Shown here: positions 60,650 through 64,000 of the stretch, in pieces | Layout: the number at the start of each line of letters is the position of its first letter | Position numbering within the stretch: the stretch's first letter is position 1 | From: Cyclobacterium sp. SYSU L10401 | GTDB taxonomy: Bacteria > Bacteroidota > Bacteroidia > Cytophagales > Cyclobacteriaceae | DNA: 64,000 nt | Reading direction: 5' to 3' | NCBI RefSeq assembly: GCF_010993705.1 | Contig: NZ_WOFO01000002.1 | Span: 248,001-312,000, forward strand | Translations under genes and position numbers: made by a program | The notes under the pieces: generated by a model | Seen by the model: the letters and a program-made list of their open reading frames with translations, nothing else | Database searches by the model: none | Told to the model about the DNA's origin: nothing

Positions 60650-61678
60650 ATGAAAAAAGAAATCACTATTTATGATATTGCAGCTAATGTAGGTTTATCT
60701 CCAACTACAGTCAGCCGGGCTTTAAGCAACCATCCAAGGGTAAAGGATGTAACCCGAAACAAAATCCTGCATGCGGCAAAGGACCTGGGCTACCAATCCA
60801 ATATTTTTGCGTCCAGCCTGCGCAAAAGAAGGTCTAATAGTATTGGGGTTATCGTTCCCAAGCTGAATAGTGCGTTTCAATCTTCAGTTTTGGCCGGAAT
60901 GGAAAAAATAGCTACCCAAGCAGGATATAATCTTATCATCAGTCAATCTGTGGAATCTCTTGACAAGGAAATTTCCAATACAAACATAATGTTTAACAGC
61001 CGTGTAGATGGTCTGCTTGTTTCAAAAGCAGGAACAACAGATAATATCGAGCATTTTCAGCCCTTTTTTCAGAAGAACATTCCTGTTTTATTTTTTGACA
61101 GGGTACCCGAAAACAATCATTGTACCGGAGTGGTCATCAACAATACACAGGCGATTTATGATGCTACAGCACACCTCATCAAACAGGGATGTAAAAGAAT
61201 TGTCCATGTATTGGGCAACCTGCAAATCAATGTCTATGCAGACCGGTTGAAAGGATATAAATACGCCTTGATGGACCACGGCTTTGTTTTTGATTCGGCT
61301 AATGTGATCACCGACGAGTTAGATGAAGATTCGGGAGAACGTATCGTTGAAAAAATATTAAAACTACATCCCAGACCGGACGGCCTATTGATCTCCAACG
61401 ATACCAGTGCCGCCAGTTGCCTGATGGCTCTGAAAAAACGAGGTGTCAAAGTTCCTGAAGATATGGCCATTGTAGGTTTTAACAATGACTTGATTTCCCG
61501 AATGGTAGAACCTAATCTTTCCACCATTAATTACCCAAGTTATCACATGGGAGAAGTGGCCATGAAAAACCTGATCAATCACCTGGATGACGAAAACCAG
61601 GAAATTCTTCAGAAAACGAATACCATCACCTTGAGGTCGGCATTGATCATCCGGGAATCGTCCCAAAGAACTACCTGA
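60650..61678 (+). CDS. LacI-family transcriptional regulator
   Basis: This 342-residue regulator has the LacI helix-turn-helix at residues 4-23 (TIYDIAANVGLSPTTVSRAL), the hinge helix (ASSLRKRRSNSIGVIVP) and a periplasmic-binding-protein-like effector domain with VPVLFFDRVPE-type motif (IPVLFFDRVPENN) and GLLISNDTSAASCLMAL. It is transcribed away from the DUF6807 operon and most likely represses it until a sugar or sugar acid binds. Two operators in the shared intergenic region support this. Confidence 0.94.
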   Translation: MKKEITIYDIAANVGLSPTTVSRALSNHPRVKDVTRNKILHAAKDLGYQSNIFASSLRKRRSNSIGVIVPKLNSAFQSSVLAGMEKIATQAGYNLIISQSVESLDKEISNTNIMFNSRVDGLLVSKAGTTDNIEHFQPFFQKNIPVLFFDRVPENNHCTGVVINNTQAIYDATAHLIKQGCKRIVHVLGNLQINVYADRLKGYKYALMDHGFVFDSANVITDELDEDSGERIVEKILKLHPRPDGLLISNDTSAASCLMALKKRGVKVPEDMAIVGFNNDLISRMVEPNLSTINYPSYHMGEVAMKNLINHLDDENQEILQKTNTITLRSALIIRESSQRTT

Positions 61679-61878
61679 TGCTGTGAAAACAACTGTTTAA
61701 TCCCCTAACGCAAAGTCCGACTTTCAGTATCAAGGTGTAAGAGCAGGTAGGTCAGGCATGAGAAATACCAATAACCCGCTTCACTTGGACGGGTATGCCA
61801 GGGTAAACAGGATGTGCTGTCAATTATTGTTTCTGATTACAAACCCTAGCCCGATTCGCTTGACATTGCCAAAAACTT

Positions 61879-64000
61879 CTAATCATCACTTAGCTCATAT
61901 TTCAATGTTTTACCCTTTTCTATGGCAGGGATTCCTTCTTCCATCCATAAGGGAGCGGGCGCTTCCTTCAGGTAATGATCAAAAAACTGGGCCAGCCGAA
62001 TACTCAAATCTTTTTTATTTTTCCGCTCTTTTAAATTATGGTCTTCATTGTTGTAAACCAAAAGCCAGGAAGGCACATCGTTGCGCTTCAATCCCATAAA
62101 AAATTCAATCCCCTGATACCAGGGGACGGCACCATCGGCATCATTATGCATGATCAATGTGGGAGTTTGGATCCTGTCTGCATAAAAAAGCGGCGAATTT
62201 TCCAGGTAATGCATGGGTTTCTCCCATAGGGTACCTCCAATTCTGGATTGTGTTTGCTCATATTGAAACATGCGGCTCATGCCCGTTCCCCAGCGGATCC
62301 CCCCATAAGCGGAAGTCATATTGGCCACCGGAGCACCGGCCCCGGCAGCTTTAAACATATTGGTTCTCGTGATGATGTAAGCCACCTGGTAGCCACCCCA
62401 ACTCTGCCCCTGAATGCCAATATTAGCCGGGTCAACAAATCCTTTGGCAATCATGGCTTGCACACCAGGCACTACACAATCGTAGGCACTCGGACCGGGC
62501 AATCCGATTTTATATTGAATTTCAGGAACAAATACCAGGTATCCATTGCTTACAAAATACGGAATGTTAATTATTGAGGCTGATGGTACGGGAGAACGAT
62601 ATTGATGTAAAGACTCGGAACTTCTTTCATAGAAATAAACCATCATCGGGTATTTTTTTTGCGGGTCAAAATTTTCCGGTTTAAAGAGTAAACCGTTCAT
62701 CATGTTTCCATCATTTACCCGGTATTCGACCAATTCAACCTCACCCCACAGTAGGTCCTCTTGTTGGGAATTAATACGGGTAAGCTGCTCGCTTTTATTA
62801 AATCCTTTTTCGGTAAAGAATATATCGGGAGATTCCTGAAAGGTGGATTTTTGGTAGATGAAACCTGATTTGTCTTTTGATCTTTTCAAGCCAAAGAAAG
62901 CGGCCTTTCCATCCACCAACAACTCAGGATTTTTTTTCTTTTTTGGATCAATCAGGTAAAATCCACTACTCATGCTTACCATATCCTTGCCGCTGAATAT
63001 CAAATCCTCTTCCAGGTCTACAAAATCTGCGTCAGGATCCAGGTCTAAAAGCCGGAATTCAACCTGATGGGTCTCACCAAATCCATTGCTGAGATTAACT
63101 GGCGCTTCCTTTCCCAGCGGATCCACCATCCAGGTATCATACTTTCCATACACCAGAAAATAACGGTCATCTGCTGACCATCCCGCATGTCCATTGCTTC
63201 CCGGCAATACGGGACTATCATGCAAGTCATCATAAAAGACATCCTCAATGCCTGCGGTGAGAAAAAGCTTTTCCCTGCTTTCCAGTCCATAGGCCACCCA
63301 GACACTGTCCGGATGGCTATACCAAAAGGCATATTTCCCGGAAGGAGAGATCCGGGGATTGCCAATGATTTCCTCTTCCAACAATACAGCCTCCCCACTT
63401 TCAGTTAAAATCCGCCACAGGTCTTTTCCAATCTGAATGTCCCAACTGTAATTTCTTCGGTAGGGACTATCATCCAGGGCAATGGCCCATTTACCCGTTT
63501 TATCCTTGTTGAAAAACAAGTCACCTCGCTCAGGATCCCCAAGTGAAGCAACTTTCCCTGATTCAGTATGGTAGACGGCTACAAAACTCTCCTTCTTCTT
63601 TTCCTCCAGGTTTTTTAGCTGCATGGGCTGAATTTCCTCATCCTGCCAGCCCCAAATATCAACGCTTACCCGCTCTTCATCCAGAATAGTAGTGTCGGCA
63701 GCATAGGCATATTCCTGAGGATATTTTTGCCAACCAAAAAATAATTTTTGTCCGTCCTTTGAAAAACTCAGGGGAAAGTGCTCGCTTATCTTTTCGATTT
63801 CCAAATCGGGATCAAGGGCCACTTTTTTTACGTTACCATCAAGCCCCATATAAAACAAGTCAAATGAGATTGATTCGTCTGATTCGGCATCCATACATCC
63901 TAAAAAAGCAAACTGATCCCCATCTTCAGAAAAAACCATTTTTTTGAATTGCTTCAAGCTATCATTAATTGTCATCACCTGACCAGATTCCAATCCAATA
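61879..64000 (-). CDS. S9-family peptidase (prolyl oligopeptidase-like), N-terminus beyond the window
   Basis: At least 707 codons are open to the right window edge with no convincing start inside (the frame continues through a TTG at 63991-63993). The N-terminal two thirds form a beta-propeller (MVFSEDGDQFAFLGCMD; NGHAGWSADDRYFLVYGKYD). The C-terminal alpha/beta-hydrolase domain, from about 61879 to 62700, has the nucleophile in GIQGQSWGGYQVAYI, the Asp in HNDADGAVPWYQG and the His in NNEDHNLKE, a complete triad. It is a serine peptidase, probably exported, cleaving short peptides. It is convergent with the LacI regulator gene (200 bp apart) and unrelated to it in function. Confidence 0.9.
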   Translation of the reverse strand, partial: IGLESGQVMTINDSLKQFKKMVFSEDGDQFAFLGCMDAESDESISFDLFYMGLDGNVKKVALDPDLEIEKISEHFPLSFSKDGQKLFFGWQKYPQEYAYAADTTILDEERVSVDIWGWQDEEIQPMQLKNLEEKKKESFVAVYHTESGKVASLGDPERGDLFFNKDKTGKWAIALDDSPYRRNYSWDIQIGKDLWRILTESGEAVLLEEEIIGNPRISPSGKYAFWYSHPDSVWVAYGLESREKLFLTAGIEDVFYDDLHDSPVLPGSNGHAGWSADDRYFLVYGKYDTWMVDPLGKEAPVNLSNGFGETHQVEFRLLDLDPDADFVDLEEDLIFSGKDMVSMSSGFYLIDPKKKKNPELLVDGKAAFFGLKRSKDKSGFIYQKSTFQESPDIFFTEKGFNKSEQLTRINSQQEDLLWGEVELVEYRVNDGNMMNGLLFKPENFDPQKKYPMMVYFYERSSESLHQYRSPVPSASIINIPYFVSNGYLVFVPEIQYKIGLPGPSAYDCVVPGVQAMIAKGFVDPANIGIQGQSWGGYQVAYIITRTNMFKAAGAGAPVANMTSAYGGIRWGTGMSRMFQYEQTQSRIGGTLWEKPMHYLENSPLFYADRIQTPTLIMHNDADGAVPWYQGIEFFMGLKRNDVPSWLLVYNNEDHNLKERKNKKDLSIRLAQFFDHYLKEAPAPLWMEEGIPAIEKGKTLKYELSDD

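Noticed and set aside
1-64000. CRISPR arrays, tRNA or rRNA genes, insertion sequences and prophage genes
   Set aside because: No regularly spaced repeats, cloverleaf with CCA-type end, rRNA-like sequence or transposase/integrase motif was found on either strand by reading.

Overview
The window comes from a member of the Bacteroidota, most likely a marine or aquatic member of the Cytophagales such as Cyclobacteriaceae (family-level placement is inference). The evidence is a SusC/SusD pair with FecI-type sigma factor and FecR anti-sigma factor, several clustered sulfatases, a kelch-symporter fusion for sialic acid, many predicted lipoproteins, and two promoters whose -7 elements resemble the Bacteroidota TAnnTTTG box. 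No rRNA, tRNA, CRISPR array, transposase or phage gene was seen.

Layout. (1) 1-6223, minus strand: two secreted glycoside-hydrolase-like proteins (one cut by the window edge), a DUF6797-like beta-propeller protein and an azurin-like cupredoxin. (2) 6614-9003, minus: lipoprotein, patatin and SGNH hydrolase in a tight operon. (3) 9280-23092: a complete nitrate assimilation island. It holds a NarK-type transporter, an assimilatory nitrate reductase fused to an FAD/NAD diaphorase and a BFD domain, a rubredoxin fused to a nitrite-reductase-like domain that lacks its cluster cysteines, a small conserved-looking protein, a siroheme methyltransferase, NirB, NirD, and a NarX/NarL-like two-component system. 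All three control regions carry TACGTAT-type boxes that resemble the NarL heptamer, so a self-regulated regulon is likely. (4) 23102-30739, minus: an FAD oxidoreductase and a membrane polyferredoxin joined by a 1-base overlap to glycosyltransferases and a lipoprotein. (5) 31012-32130: an orphan soluble histidine kinase. (6) 32532-38235, minus: a sialic acid catabolic operon (lyase, epimerase-symporter fusion, sialidase). It starts behind a 5'-truncated susD remnant and a strong intercistronic hairpin, and ends in an intrinsic terminator. (7) 38498-53986, minus: a polysaccharide utilisation locus with sigma/anti-sigma pair, SusC with STN domain, SusD, three sulfatases and two PhoD-like phosphatases, but no glycoside hydrolase. 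(8) 54151-61678: a small membrane protein and a catabolic operon (DUF6807, ThuA, Gfo/Idh/MocA, mannonate dehydratase, glycerophosphodiesterase) divergent from a LacI-type regulator; two matching LacI-family operators lie between them. (9) 61879-64000: the C-terminal part of an S9 prolyl-oligopeptidase-like peptidase.

The most unusual items are a two-copy, about 104-bp palindromic element (15963-16066 and 38378-38482), the second copy lying next to the broken susD; the cysteine-less nitrite-reductase-like/rubredoxin fusion; the diaphorase-nitrate reductase fusion; a sulfatase whose activation motif reads CSPSL instead of CxPSR; and the redox/glycosyltransferase operon.
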